Shown here: piece after piece, positions 42,467-50,780 of the stretch
Layout: the number at the start of each line of letters is the position of its first letter
Position numbering within the stretch: position 1 is the stretch's first letter
From: Neoroseomonas lacus
Lineage (GTDB): Bacteria; Pseudomonadota; Alphaproteobacteria; Acetobacterales; Acetobacteraceae
Direction of reading: 5' to 3'
Length of the DNA stretch: 64,000 bases
NCBI RefSeq assembly: GCF_014644535.1
Contig: NZ_BMKW01000013.1
Span: 62,345-126,344 of the forward strand
Made by a program: the position numbers and the translations under genes
The notes under the pieces: generated by a model
Seen by the model: the letters and a program-made list of their open reading frames with translations, nothing else
What the model was told of the DNA's origin: nothing
Database searches by the model: none

Positions 42467-43030
42467 ATGGCCATCCCGCTCCAGGTCACATTCAAGGGCA
42501 TGGACCCATCGCCGGCGCTGGAGGCGCGCATCCGCACGAAGGCAGCGCGCCTCGAACGCTTCGCGGATTTCATCCTGCGGTGCCACGTCACCGTGGAGGC
42601 CCCGCACCAGCATCACCATCAAGGCAGGATGTACCAGGCGAGGGTCGAGCTCGACGTCCCGCAGGGGCGCATCGTCACGGGCCATGAGGGCCCGCAGGAC
42701 CATGCGCATGAAGACGCCTATGTCGCGATACGCGATTCCTTCGCCGCCGCGACACGGCGGCTCGAGGACCATGTCCGCAAGCTTGGCGGCTCGGTGAAGC
42801 ATCATGAACCGGTACTCGTCACGGGCCGCGTCGCCCGCTTCGTCGCCGGCGGGGATTACGGTTTCATCGAGACCGGCGATGGGGAGGAAGTGTACTTCCA
42901 CCGCCATGCGGTCGCGAACAACGCCTTCGGCAAGCTGCGCGTTGGCGACCATGTGCGCCTCGCGGTCACCGAGGGCGAGCAGGGCCCGCAGGCCAGTGCC
43001 GTGCATGCCGTGGCTGCCGGTCACGACTGA
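42467..43030 (+). CDS. HPF/RaiA-type ribosome-associated protein fused to a cold-shock domain
   Basis: A 187-residue two-domain protein. Residues 1-110 have the HPF/YfiA beta-alpha-beta pattern (VTFKGMDPSPALEARIRTKAARLERF, YQARVELDVPQGRIV, HEDAYVAIRDSFAAATRRLED). From about residue 116 a cold-shock OB-fold follows (VTGRVARFVAGGDYGFIETGDGEEVYFHRHAV), with the RNP1-like GDYGFI and RNP2-like VYFHRH. HPF domains silence or dimerise ribosomes in stationary phase; a cold-shock domain would add RNA binding. GGAGGAAGG precedes the start. It is followed 14 nt later by a small gene. Confidence 0.92.
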   Translation: MAIPLQVTFKGMDPSPALEARIRTKAARLERFADFILRCHVTVEAPHQHHHQGRMYQARVELDVPQGRIVTGHEGPQDHAHEDAYVAIRDSFAAATRRLEDHVRKLGGSVKHHEPVLVTGRVARFVAGGDYGFIETGDGEEVYFHRHAVANNAFGKLRVGDHVRLAVTEGEQGPQASAVHAVAAGHD

Positions 43031-43044
43031 GAGGGGATCGGACG

Positions 43045-43287
43045 ATGTCGGGAACCACCCCCGCCGGCGCGGCGGATATCCGAGAGATCCTGGGCTCGGT
43101 GGATGAGGTCGTGCTCGCCGACCTGCTGCGGATCGGGCCCACCGCGGCGGAGGTGCAGGAAGCCGTGATGCGGCTCGATGCCGATGACGCTGTGTGGCGG
43201 GAGGCGCGCCGCAGTCCCTCCCCCCGCGTGGTGGCGGTGATGGAGGTACTCGCGGCCGCCGAACTGGGTGGCCGCGAGGCCGAGTAG
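43045..43287 (+). CDS. Small hypothetical protein
   Basis: 80 residues, mostly helical, acidic, with no recognised motif: MSGTTPAGAADIREILGS, then DEVVLADLLRIGPTAAEV, which resembles a small helix-turn-helix-like bundle. GAGAGGGGAT precedes the ATG. It is 14 nt after the HPF-cold-shock fusion gene and so probably in the same operon. The asparaginase gene is convergent 7 nt away. Confidence 0.65.
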   Translation: MSGTTPAGAADIREILGSVDEVVLADLLRIGPTAAEVQEAVMRLDADDAVWREARRSPSPRVVAVMEVLAAAELGGREAE

Positions 43288-43294
43288 CGGGTCG

Positions 43295-44290
43295 TCAGGC
43301 CGGCAGTGTCGCGACGACCGAGCCGACCGGATTGCCGTTGCTGTCGCGGATCTCGCCTTCCACCGCCTGCGCGAGGGCTTCGGCGGCATCCACCAGGCCA
43401 AGGCGGCCCAACAGCGTCGCGAAGACACCCATTTTCGCGCGCGATGCGCCGTCGGCGAATTTCACCGCGATGCCGAGGCCCTGTTCGGGCACGAAGCCGA
43501 CGACGAAGCCCTCCGCGCCGCCCTTCAGCAGCACGCGGCCCTGCGTCGCGCGCACGATCTTCCCCGTGGCGGAGTCACGTCCGGACAGATGGTCCGGAAA
43601 GGCGCGGATGGCGGATTGCAGGCGGCGGATCGCGGTACGGCGGGATTCGGTTGCGACCTTGGCCGCGGCCCAGCGCGCGGCGGCCTTCGCCATCGCCGCC
43701 ATGGGCAGGGCGACCGCCGGCAGGCCGCAACCATCGGTGCCGCGCGGCAGCTTCGCCGCATCCTCGCCGAGCAGTTCCGAGAAGGCTTCGAGATACAGGC
43801 GCTGCGCCGGATGCGCCGGATCATTGTAGCTGGCGACAGGCGCACCGAGATGCTTGGTCAGCGTCAGGAAGCCGCAATGCTTGCCGGAGCAATTGTGATA
43901 GACGCGCGACCGGTCGCCGCCGGCGCGCCAGATCGCCGCCTGGTCGGCCTGGCTGCGCGGCATGTCGGGGCCGCAGACCAGTGCTGACTCCGTCAGGCCC
44001 AGGCGGTCGAGCCAGCCGCGCACCAGCGCGACCTGGAAATCCTCCGCGCTGTGGGAGGCGCAGGCGAGGGCCAGGTGTTCCTCGGTCAGCCCCGCCGCAT
44101 CGGCGGCGCCAGTCTCCACCAGCGGGATCGCCTGGAACGGCTTGAGCGAGGAGCGCGGGAAGGTGACGAAGGACGGGTCGCCCCAGGATTGCAGGATGTG
44201 TCCATCCGCATCGGCGACCACGGCGACGCCGTGATGCAGGCTTTCGAGGATGCCGCCGCGGCGGATCTCGGCGAGGGGGACGAAGGTCAT
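43295..44290 (-). CDS. L-asparaginase, rhizobial-type (PF06089 family)
   Basis: A 331-residue asparaginase II of the R. etli AnsA type, unrelated to the E. coli enzymes. Motifs: FPRSSLKPFQAIPLVETG (the SxxK-type Ser-Lys), ASHSAEDFQVALV, NCSGKHCGFL and GTDGCGLPAVALPMAAMAKA. It hydrolyses L-asparagine to aspartate and ammonia. Its ATG overlaps the TGA of the glycosyltransferase upstream by 4 nt, an odd pairing that suggests operon assembly without obvious functional link. Confidence 0.9.
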   Translation of the reverse strand: MTFVPLAEIRRGGILESLHHGVAVVADADGHILQSWGDPSFVTFPRSSLKPFQAIPLVETGAADAAGLTEEHLALACASHSAEDFQVALVRGWLDRLGLTESALVCGPDMPRSQADQAAIWRAGGDRSRVYHNCSGKHCGFLTLTKHLGAPVASYNDPAHPAQRLYLEAFSELLGEDAAKLPRGTDGCGLPAVALPMAAMAKAAARWAAAKVATESRRTAIRRLQSAIRAFPDHLSGRDSATGKIVRATQGRVLLKGGAEGFVVGFVPEQGLGIAVKFADGASRAKMGVFATLLGRLGLVDAAEALAQAVEGEIRDSNGNPVGSVVATLPA

Positions 44291-45552
44291 GGCGTGGCCT
44301 CGGGCAGGGGGATGGCGTCGGTGCCGGGGCGACCCTCCAGCACCGCATCGAACAGTTTGACCTGTTGGGGCAGGCAATGGGCGTGCAGGTCGAAGCGTTC
44401 GAGCATGGTGCGGCGCGCCGCCTTGCGCAGCGGCATGTAGCGATCGGGGTTGGCCAGCGCGTCGACCACCGCCTCGGCCATGTGGGCATGGTCGAAGAAG
44501 GGCAGCATGATGCCGTTCTTCTCGTGCTGCATGACCTCGGCGAGCGGCGGCGTGTCGGAGCCGATGACCAGCGCCTCGCAGCCCATCGCCTCGACCAGCG
44601 ACCAGGAGAGTACGAAGGGGTAGGTGTAGTAGACATGCGCCTTGGTCAGACGGAACAGCGCGACGAGCCCTTCATGCGGGATGCGCCCGGTGAAGTGAAC
44701 GCGTGACATGTCGAGCTTGTCGCCGACCTCCGCCATCATTGTCGCCTTCCACGATTTCCCGTCGGCGGGCAGGCGGCCATAGCCACGCTCGTCGCCGCCG
44801 ACGATCACCGCATGCGCGCCGGGCCGGCGGGCGAGAATCTCGGGCAGGGCGCGCATGAAGATGTCGAAGCCGCGATAGGGTTCGAGGTTGCGCGAGACGA
44901 AGGTGACGATCTCCTCCTGCTTCGAGGCCACGAAACCATCGGGCAGCTTGACGTTGGACGGGCCGTTGGGCGTCGCGAAATTCGCATCCACGCCCTCATG
45001 GACGACGGAGGTCTTGGCGCGGATGAATTCCGGATACCGGCTGCGCTGCCACAGCGTGGGCGAAATGCCCCAATCCGTCGCTTCCAGCGACTGCGTCTGC
45101 GTCATGTTCAATGTGCGCACGCGGGCCATCTCGTCGAGCGTGACCTCCTGCGCCGGGTCGAAGCCGACATCGCCGCCGGTCGATTGGTAGTAGTACTCGC
45201 AATATTGCAGTTGCTTCGCATCGGGAAACACGTCGCGCAGGAACAGCCCCTCGCCCCAGCCCGGATGGCAGCAGATGATGTCGGGCACGAAGCCCTTCTG
45301 CTTCAGCCCCACCAGCGTGCGCGCGACAGCCTGACCGCGCCGCACCGCCGCCTCGACCGGGCGGAGGTAGCGATGGGTCTTCTCCCCCGCCCCTTCCGGC
45401 GCGGCATAGCGGATATGGATCGGGCCGGGCGGGGACTGGTTGGCGCGTTCCCCGAGGCCGATGACGCGGGCGCCCTTCCGCTTGGCGATGAGCGGCGCGA
45501 GGTGCCGGTACTGCCCCGGGAAGTTCTGGTGGATGAACAGCGCCTGGACCAC
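44287..45552 (-). CDS. Glycosyltransferase GT4, separate from the main polysaccharide cluster
   Basis: A 421-residue GT-B enzyme. It starts at a GTG giving VQALFIHQNFPGQYRHLAPLIAKR, with GGGAG and GAGG upstream. The fold is seen in DIICCHPGWGEGLFLRDVFP, TFVSRNLEPYRGFDIFMRALP and the donor segment FVLSWSLVEAMGCEALVIGSDTPPLAE. Many enzymes of this subgroup work on capsule or surface glycans. It lies 11 kb away from the EPS cluster and is translationally coupled with the asparaginase gene; its acceptor is unknown. Confidence 0.87.
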   Translation of the reverse strand: MVQALFIHQNFPGQYRHLAPLIAKRKGARVIGLGERANQSPPGPIHIRYAAPEGAGEKTHRYLRPVEAAVRRGQAVARTLVGLKQKGFVPDIICCHPGWGEGLFLRDVFPDAKQLQYCEYYYQSTGGDVGFDPAQEVTLDEMARVRTLNMTQTQSLEATDWGISPTLWQRSRYPEFIRAKTSVVHEGVDANFATPNGPSNVKLPDGFVASKQEEIVTFVSRNLEPYRGFDIFMRALPEILARRPGAHAVIVGGDERGYGRLPADGKSWKATMMAEVGDKLDMSRVHFTGRIPHEGLVALFRLTKAHVYYTYPFVLSWSLVEAMGCEALVIGSDTPPLAEVMQHEKNGIMLPFFDHAHMAEAVVDALANPDRYMPLRKAARRTMLERFDLHAHCLPQQVKLFDAVLEGRPGTDAIPLPEATP

Positions 45553-45681
45553 GCGCCTCGTCTCCCGTTGTCGCGCCTGGTCGCTTGATGCCGGCATTCC
45601 GGCGGGCAGGCAACCTGGTCCCTGGCCGGGCGTGGCGGGACGGGCCAGGATGCCGGCCTCCACGATACGGGACGGTGTACG

Positions 45682-46416
45682 ATGAGCTTCGATTTTGCAG
45701 GCAAGCGGGTGTTGGTGGCGGGCGGCAGCCGCGGGATCGGGCGGTCGATCGCGCTCGGCTTCACCCAGGCGGGGGCGACCGTGTCGGCCTGCGCGCGTGG
45801 TGCGGAAGGCCTCGCCTCGCTGAAGGCCGAGGGCATTGCCCATGTCCAGCCGACCGACCTCGCCGATGCCGGCCAGATCGCCAGCTGGGTCGAGGCGGCC
45901 GCCAAGGCGCTGGGCGGGATCGATGTGCTGGTCAACAACGCCTCGGGCTTCGGCGCGCCGGATACCGAGGAAGCCTGGAAGCGCGGCATCGATGTCGATG
46001 TGATGGCGACGGTGCGTGCGACGCACGCCGCGCTGGGGTACCTGCGCGCGTCGAAGGGGTGCATCGTCAACACCACCTCGATCTCGGGCTATGCGCCGTC
46101 GACGCGCTCGCCGGCCTATGCGGCGGTGAAGGCGCTGGTGATCAACTACACCGCCTCGCAGGCGGCGATGTACGCGCCAGACGGCATCCGCGTGAATGCG
46201 GTGGCGCCCGGTTCGATCGAGTTCCCCGGCGGGTCCTGGGAAAGGCGGCGCACGGATGACCCGGCCCTGTACAACCGCATCCTGGCGGGCATCCCGTTCG
46301 GCCGGCTCGGCGAGCCGGAGGAAGTGGCGGATGTGGTGCTGTTCCTGGCCTCCCCGCTGGCACGCTGGGTGACCGGGCAGACCATCATCGTAGATGGCGG
46401 GCAGATGCTGAGCTGA
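45682..46416 (+). CDS. SDR family oxidoreductase
   Basis: A 244-residue short-chain dehydrogenase. Cofactor motif GGSRGIG near residues 14-20, NNAS in VLVNNASGFGAPD (an altered NNAG), Ser in TTSISGYA and YxxxK in AYAAVKALV, and the C-terminal TGQTIIVDGGQMLS. The ATG follows GGTGTACG without a strong Shine-Dalgarno. It is divergent from the glycosyltransferase gene and stands alone. Substrate not deducible. Confidence 0.87.
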   Translation: MSFDFAGKRVLVAGGSRGIGRSIALGFTQAGATVSACARGAEGLASLKAEGIAHVQPTDLADAGQIASWVEAAAKALGGIDVLVNNASGFGAPDTEEAWKRGIDVDVMATVRATHAALGYLRASKGCIVNTTSISGYAPSTRSPAYAAVKALVINYTASQAAMYAPDGIRVNAVAPGSIEFPGGSWERRRTDDPALYNRILAGIPFGRLGEPEEVADVVLFLASPLARWVTGQTIIVDGGQMLS

Positions 46417-46506
46417 CAGGGCCGCGACAGGCGCGCGCAGCCCTAATGCGAAGCATGAACGACTGGCAGCACCAGCGCTTCATGCAGCAGCCGCGGCAAT
46501 GGCCGG

Positions 46507-46917
46507 TCAGCGAGGGCCGGCCTCCAGCAGGCCTTTCAGGGTGTTGAGATCGGCGGCGACCAGGCCTGCATCGCGCTCGAAATCCTCCGCCGACATGGCG
46601 GGCTGGCGGAACAGGGTGAACATCACCTCCGCCCCCGTCGCGTTCGGCACCACACGCATCGGCACATCGACTTCCGTGCCGTCGGGCAAAGTGACGGCGT
46701 GGTCCAGCACGCCATAGGCATTGGCCGGCGCGAAGCGCAGCTTCAGGCGACCGAGAGGGGATTCCACCAGCCAGCCCTCGCCCGCGCGCGTCAACCCACG
46801 GCCCAGGCCGGCCGCCCAGCGTGGCAAATTCTCCGGCTGCGAGGCGAACGCATAGACGATGCCGGCATCGCGTTCGATGCGGACGGTCAGGGTGCGGCTG
46901 TCGCGAGTCGGCATCAT
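46507..46917 (-). CDS. SRPBCC (START-like) family protein
   Basis: A 136-residue protein with the SRPBCC beta-sheet and helix pattern: LTVRIERDAGIVYAFASQPENLPRWAAGLG, a central YGVLDHAVTLPDGTEVDVPMRVVP and a C-terminal helix (SAEDFERDAGLVAADLNTLKGLLE). This fold binds hydrophobic ligands; polyketide cyclase/dehydrase annotations are common but not informative. The start overlaps the ArfB-like gene by 4 nt (ATGA). Confidence 0.75.
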   Translation of the reverse strand: MMPTRDSRTLTVRIERDAGIVYAFASQPENLPRWAAGLGRGLTRAGEGWLVESPLGRLKLRFAPANAYGVLDHAVTLPDGTEVDVPMRVVPNATGAEVMFTLFRQPAMSAEDFERDAGLVAADLNTLKGLLEAGPR

Positions 46918-47342
46918 TCGTCTCCTGGCTTGCCGCCGCGCAGGCGCTTGGTGGTGCCGCGGCGCGTCTTTTCGTCAACGCGGCGCGCCTTGGCGGCGCG
47001 GGACGGCTTGGTCGCCCGCCGTGGCGGCGGCGGCGGCGTCGCGGCTTCGCGCAACAGTTCCAGCAGCCGTTCCTGCGCATCTTCGCGGTTGCGTTCGCGC
47101 GTGCGGTGGCGCTGGGCGGTGATGACCAGCACGCCGTCCTTGGTCATGCGCCGGCCCGCGAGCGTGACCAGGCGTTCCTTCACCGCCGTCGGCAGGTTAG
47201 GCGAGGCCATGGCCGCGAACCGCAGCTGCACTGCGGTTTCCAGCTTGTTGACGTTCTGACCGCCGGGGCCAGAAGCGCGCAGGAAATCCTCCTGCAGCTC
47301 ATCCTCCTCGATGGCGATGCGGGCAGTGACGCGGATCATCAT
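46914..47342 (-). CDS. arfB: Peptidyl-tRNA hydrolase ArfB (YaeJ)
   Basis: A 142-residue release-factor-like protein. The GGQ motif (ASGPGGQNVNKLETAVQLR) is at residues 27-29, and a basic tail (RRATKPSRAAKARRVDEKTRRGTTKRLRGG) inserts into the empty mRNA channel. It rescues stalled ribosomes by hydrolysing peptidyl-tRNA. Both ends overlap neighbours by 4 nt: the ATG with the eutC TGA and the TGA with the SRPBCC ATG, so all four genes from eutB on are one transcription unit. Confidence 0.93.
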   Translation of the reverse strand: MMIRVTARIAIEEDELQEDFLRASGPGGQNVNKLETAVQLRFAAMASPNLPTAVKERLVTLAGRRMTKDGVLVITAQRHRTRERNREDAQERLLELLREAATPPPPPRRATKPSRAAKARRVDEKTRRGTTKRLRGGKPGDE

Positions 47343-48094
47343 GGTGCGGGCAATGCGGTGGCGGGCATCTCGTCCTTCAGTGCGACACCGGTGGCGCCCA
47401 GCCCCTGCGCGGCACGCAGCAGCCAGGCGGCCTTGGCCGCGGCGTCGTCATAGCCCATGCCGCCGGGGCGGACATTGCTGATGCAGTTGCGCTCGGCATC
47501 AGTGCGGCCGCGCCGCGGCGCCCAGGTGATGTACAGACCCAGGCTGTCGGTGGTGGACAGGCCCGGGCGTTCGCCGATCATCACCACCACGGCGGCCGCA
47601 CCGATGCGCTCGGCGATGTCGTCGCCGAGCGCAACGCGGGCCTGTTCGGCGATCACCACCGGGCCCGCTGGCAACGGCAGCATCGGCAGCAGGCGTTGCA
47701 GTACGGCCGGCGCGTGGCGCTGCACGCCGATGGCGCACAGGCCGTCCGCTACGACGAGGGCGACGCTGCCCGGCGCGTGCGGCAAGGTCACGCCATCGGC
47801 CAGCCGGCGACCAAGGTCGGGTCGCAGCAGATAGGTTCGCCGGTCCGGCGCGCTGCTGTGCACCAGCGTCACCGGCAGGCCGATCGCGGCCGCCAGCGCC
47901 GGCACGTCCAGCGCCGACCACACCGCATCCCGTGCCCGCGCATGCGCTTCCTGGAAGTCGAGATGCGCCGCGGTCGGCACCGCTGTACCGGCGCGGCCCA
48001 AACCGACGCGGGCGTCGGTAAAGCGTCGCAGGTCGCGCCAGAGGGCGGGCGCGTGGGACGGCCGGTTCAACGCGGCATCGTCGCGCGCGTTCAT
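47339..48094 (-). CDS. eutC: Ethanolamine ammonia-lyase, small subunit
   Basis: A 251-residue EutC. Typical segments: RDLRRFTDARVGLGRAG at the N-terminus, FQEAHARARDAVW, VALVVADGLCAIGVQRHA, VVVMIGERPGLSTTDSLGLYITW and RNCISNVRPGGMGYDDAA. With EutB it forms the B12-dependent enzyme that converts ethanolamine to acetaldehyde and ammonia. The ATG at 48094 overlaps the eutB TGA by 4 nt. No microcompartment, EutA reactivase or acetaldehyde dehydrogenase gene is nearby. Confidence 0.95.
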   Translation of the reverse strand: MNARDDAALNRPSHAPALWRDLRRFTDARVGLGRAGTAVPTAAHLDFQEAHARARDAVWSALDVPALAAAIGLPVTLVHSSAPDRRTYLLRPDLGRRLADGVTLPHAPGSVALVVADGLCAIGVQRHAPAVLQRLLPMLPLPAGPVVIAEQARVALGDDIAERIGAAAVVVMIGERPGLSTTDSLGLYITWAPRRGRTDAERNCISNVRPGGMGYDDAAAKAAWLLRAAQGLGATGVALKDEMPATALPAP

Positions 48095-49455
48095 GCCAGC
48101 CCGATCAGCGCCGGCGACAGTCGCGCGGGGATGTGTTCCGCGTCGAGCCCGATGCCCATGCGCGCGAGCCACGCCTCGAACTCCGGCGCCGCGCGCTTGC
48201 CCAGCATCGCCCGCGCCGTGAGCCCATCATGGAAGGAGGTGGATTGGTAGGCGAGCATGACGTCATCCGCCCCCGGCACGCCCATCACATAGGTGACGCC
48301 GGCGACGGCGAGGCAGGTCAGTAGCGTGTCCATGTCGTCCTGGTCGGCCTCGGCATGGTTGGTGTAGCAAACATCGACGCCCATCGGCAGGCCGAGCAGC
48401 TTGCCGCAGCAGTGGTCCTCGAGGCCCGCGCGCAGGATCTGCTTGCCGTCGAACAGGTATTCCGGGCCGATGAAGCCGACCACGGTGTTGACCAGCAGCG
48501 GCGCGAATTCCCGCGCGACCGCATAGGCGCGCGCCTCGATGGTCTGCTGGTCCACGCCGTGATGCGCCTCGGCGGACAGGGCGCTGCCCTGGCCGGTCTC
48601 GAAATACATGACGTTGTCGCCCAGCGTGCCGCGGCCCAGCGCCAGCGCCTGTTCCCGCGCCTCCTTCAGCACCGAGAGCGACACGCCGAAGGAGGTGTTC
48701 GTGGCCTCGGTGCCGCCGATCGACTGGAACACCAGATCGACCGGGGCGCCGCGTTCCATCGCCAGCATCGTCGTCGTCACATGCGACAGCACGCAGGTCT
48801 GGGTGGGGATCTCGTAGCGGTCACGCACACGGTCGAGCATGTCGAGCACGCGCATCACCGCCTCGACATTGTCGGTGGCGGGGTTGATGCCAATCACCGC
48901 ATCCCCCGCACCAAGCAGCAGCCCGTCGAGCACCCCCGCCGCGATGCCGTGCGGATCGTCGGTCGGGTGGTTCGGCTGCAGGCGGATGGACAGCGTCCCC
49001 GGCAGGCCAATGGTGTTGCGGAAGCGCGTGACGACGCGGCATTTCGCGGCCACCTGTATCAAGTCGGCGACGCGCATGATCTTGGACACGGCCGCCGCCA
49101 TCTCCGGCATCAATCCCGGCGCCAAGGCGGTGACCGCCGCCGGGTCGGCGGCGAGCAGCCAGTCGCGGAAGCCGCCCACGGTCAGGTGCCGCACCGGGGC
49201 GAAGGAAGCGGCGTCGTGGCGGTCGATGATCAGCCGCGTGACCTCGTCGGCCTCATAGGGGATCACCGTCTCGTTGAGGAAATGCGCGAGTGGCAGGTCG
49301 GCCAGCGCCCGCTGCGCCGCGATGCGCTCGGCGGCGCTCTCGGCCGCCACCCCGGCCAGGGCGTCGCCCGAACGCAGCGGCGTGGCCCGCGCCAGCAGGG
49401 TTTTCAGGTCGTCGAAGACGAAGCGCGTGCCGCCGATGGTCTGCGTGAAGGGCAT
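48091..49455 (-). CDS. eutB: Ethanolamine ammonia-lyase, large subunit
   Basis: A 454-residue EutB, full length, holding the B12 and substrate-binding barrel. Conserved sequences: IPYEADEVTRLIID, NTIGLPGTLSIRLQPNHPTDDPHGIAAGVLDGLLLGAGDAVIGINPATDN, LSHVTTTMLAMERGAPVDLVFQSIGGTEATN and VNTVVGFIGPEYLFD. It binds adenosylcobalamin at the interface with EutC. It is the first gene of a four-gene overlapping set. The intergenic space to the divergent decarboxylase gene is 89 nt. Confidence 0.96.
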   Translation of the reverse strand: MPFTQTIGGTRFVFDDLKTLLARATPLRSGDALAGVAAESAAERIAAQRALADLPLAHFLNETVIPYEADEVTRLIIDRHDAASFAPVRHLTVGGFRDWLLAADPAAVTALAPGLMPEMAAAVSKIMRVADLIQVAAKCRVVTRFRNTIGLPGTLSIRLQPNHPTDDPHGIAAGVLDGLLLGAGDAVIGINPATDNVEAVMRVLDMLDRVRDRYEIPTQTCVLSHVTTTMLAMERGAPVDLVFQSIGGTEATNTSFGVSLSVLKEAREQALALGRGTLGDNVMYFETGQGSALSAEAHHGVDQQTIEARAYAVAREFAPLLVNTVVGFIGPEYLFDGKQILRAGLEDHCCGKLLGLPMGVDVCYTNHAEADQDDMDTLLTCLAVAGVTYVMGVPGADDVMLAYQSTSFHDGLTARAMLGKRAAPEFEAWLARMGIGLDAEHIPARLSPALIGLA

Positions 49456-49544
49456 GGTAGCCCCATGATGCCGCGCCGAGTGGCGGTCTTGCCAGCCTCT
49501 CGCCTCGCCCTAGGATGCTCTGGAGCCGATTTTCGAGGAAACGA

Positions 49545-50096
49545 ATGGATCCCAACGCGATCGACAAGGCGCCGGACGCAGCCGCCGCCTGGCCCGACCA
49601 GATCTATGACCTGCTGAAGAAGCATGAGATCCGCCAGGTCTGCCTGGTGCCGGATGCCGGTCACTCCCGCCTGATCAAGCGCTGCCTGGCCGACAACGAG
49701 ATCACGGTCACCACGCTCACCACCGAGGAAGAAGGCATCGCCCTGATGCAGGGCGCCTGGCTGGGCGGCGACAAAGCCGTGCTACTGATGCAGTCCTCGG
49801 GCGTCGGCAACTGCATCAACATGCTGTCGCTAAGTCACATCCATCGCTGCCCGATGCCGATGCTGGTGACGATGCGCGGCGATTTCGGCGAGTTCAACCC
49901 GGCGCAGATCCCGATGGGCAATGCCACCCAGGCGGTGCTCGAAGCCATGGGCACGCTGGTCAAGCGCGCCGACACGCCCGAGGACATCGCGCCGACCGTG
50001 GATGCAACCATCCGCATGGCCTTCAACACCTTCCGCCCGACCGCGACGCTGATCGGCCAGCGCGTCATCGGTGCCAAGACCTTCGGGAAGGACTGA
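49545..50096 (+). CDS. ThDP-dependent decarboxylase, alpha subunit (sulfopyruvate/phosphonopyruvate type)
   Basis: A 183-residue PYR-domain half enzyme. The ThDP-activating glutamate is in LTTEEEGIALMQGAWLGGDKAV near residues 65-85; QSSGVGNCINML and MLVTMRGDFGEFNP match ComD-type sulfopyruvate decarboxylase alpha chains and the N-terminal half of phosphonopyruvate decarboxylase. GAGGAA precedes the ATG at 49545. The PP-domain partner starts 4 nt after the stop. The 2-oxo acid substrate cannot be fixed from sequence. Confidence 0.8.
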   Translation: MDPNAIDKAPDAAAAWPDQIYDLLKKHEIRQVCLVPDAGHSRLIKRCLADNEITVTTLTTEEEGIALMQGAWLGGDKAVLLMQSSGVGNCINMLSLSHIHRCPMPMLVTMRGDFGEFNPAQIPMGNATQAVLEAMGTLVKRADTPEDIAPTVDATIRMAFNTFRPTATLIGQRVIGAKTFGKD

Positions 50097-50100
50097 GACG

Positions 50101-50703
50101 ATGCTGGCTGAATCCGGAAAGATCGACCGGCGCGAGATGACGCGCGCCCTGCTTGCCGACCGCGGCGACCTCGCCGTCATCGCCGGCCTTGGCGCACCCT
50201 GCTGGGACATCACGGCGGTGGGCGACCATCCGCTGAACCTGCCGCTGTGGGGCGGCATGGGGGCGGCGGCGATGATCGGCCTCGGCCTCGCGCTCGCTCA
50301 GCCGGACCGCAAGGTGCTGGTGATCACCGGTGATGGCGAGATGCTGATGGGAATCGGCGCGCTCGCGACCATCGCGGTGAAGAAGCCGAAGAACCTGTCC
50401 ATCGTGGTGCAGGACAATGAGCATTACGGCGAGACCGGCATGCAGGAGACCGCCACCAAATACGGTGTCGACCTGGTGGCGATGGCCAAGGGTGCCGGCT
50501 TCAAGCACACGATGTTCGTCATCAAGCCGGAGGAAGTGCCCGCTCTGCGCGCCGCGATCCATGCCGGCGAGGGCCCGTTCTTCGCCGTGGTGAAGATCGA
50601 CGCCAGCAGCCACAAGCTGGTGCTGCCGCCGCGCGACGGCTCGATCATCCAGAACCGCATGCGCGAGGCCATCCTCGGCCCGGCGGCGCATCACCAGCTC
50701 TGA
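50101..50703 (+). CDS. ThDP-dependent decarboxylase, beta subunit
   Basis: A 200-residue PP domain. The ThDP-Mg motif is GDGEMLMGIGALATIAVKKP followed by NLSIVVQDNEHYGETG, ending in Asn-Glu as in ComE-type chains. N-terminal part: RREMTRALLADRGDLAVIAGLG and PLWGGMGAAAMIGLGLALAQ. Alpha and beta subunits form the active site at their interface. A strong hairpin follows the stop (50710-50729), but the next gene is on the same strand and may still be read through. Confidence 0.82.
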   Translation: MLAESGKIDRREMTRALLADRGDLAVIAGLGAPCWDITAVGDHPLNLPLWGGMGAAAMIGLGLALAQPDRKVLVITGDGEMLMGIGALATIAVKKPKNLSIVVQDNEHYGETGMQETATKYGVDLVAMAKGAGFKHTMFVIKPEEVPALRAAIHAGEGPFFAVVKIDASSHKLVLPPRDGSIIQNRMREAILGPAAHHQL

Positions 50704-50709
50704 CGCCGA

Positions 50710-50729
50710 AGGGGGGCGAAAGCCCCCCT
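50710..50729 (+). terminator. GC hairpin after the decarboxylase genes
   Basis: AGGGGGGC GAAA GCCCCCCT, a perfect 8-bp stem and a GNRA tetraloop, 6 nt after the stop. There is no T tract, so it may act as a processing or stability element rather than a terminator. Confidence 0.5.
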
Positions 50730-50780
50730 GTCATGACGTGAACCGGCGAAGACCGGTGCCAAGCAACAGGGAGCAGACGC

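Noticed and set aside
46430-46500. Imperfect inverted repeat GAAGCATGAACG...CGCTTCATGC between convergent genes as a terminator
   Set aside because: Several mismatches and no T run; not strong enough to list.
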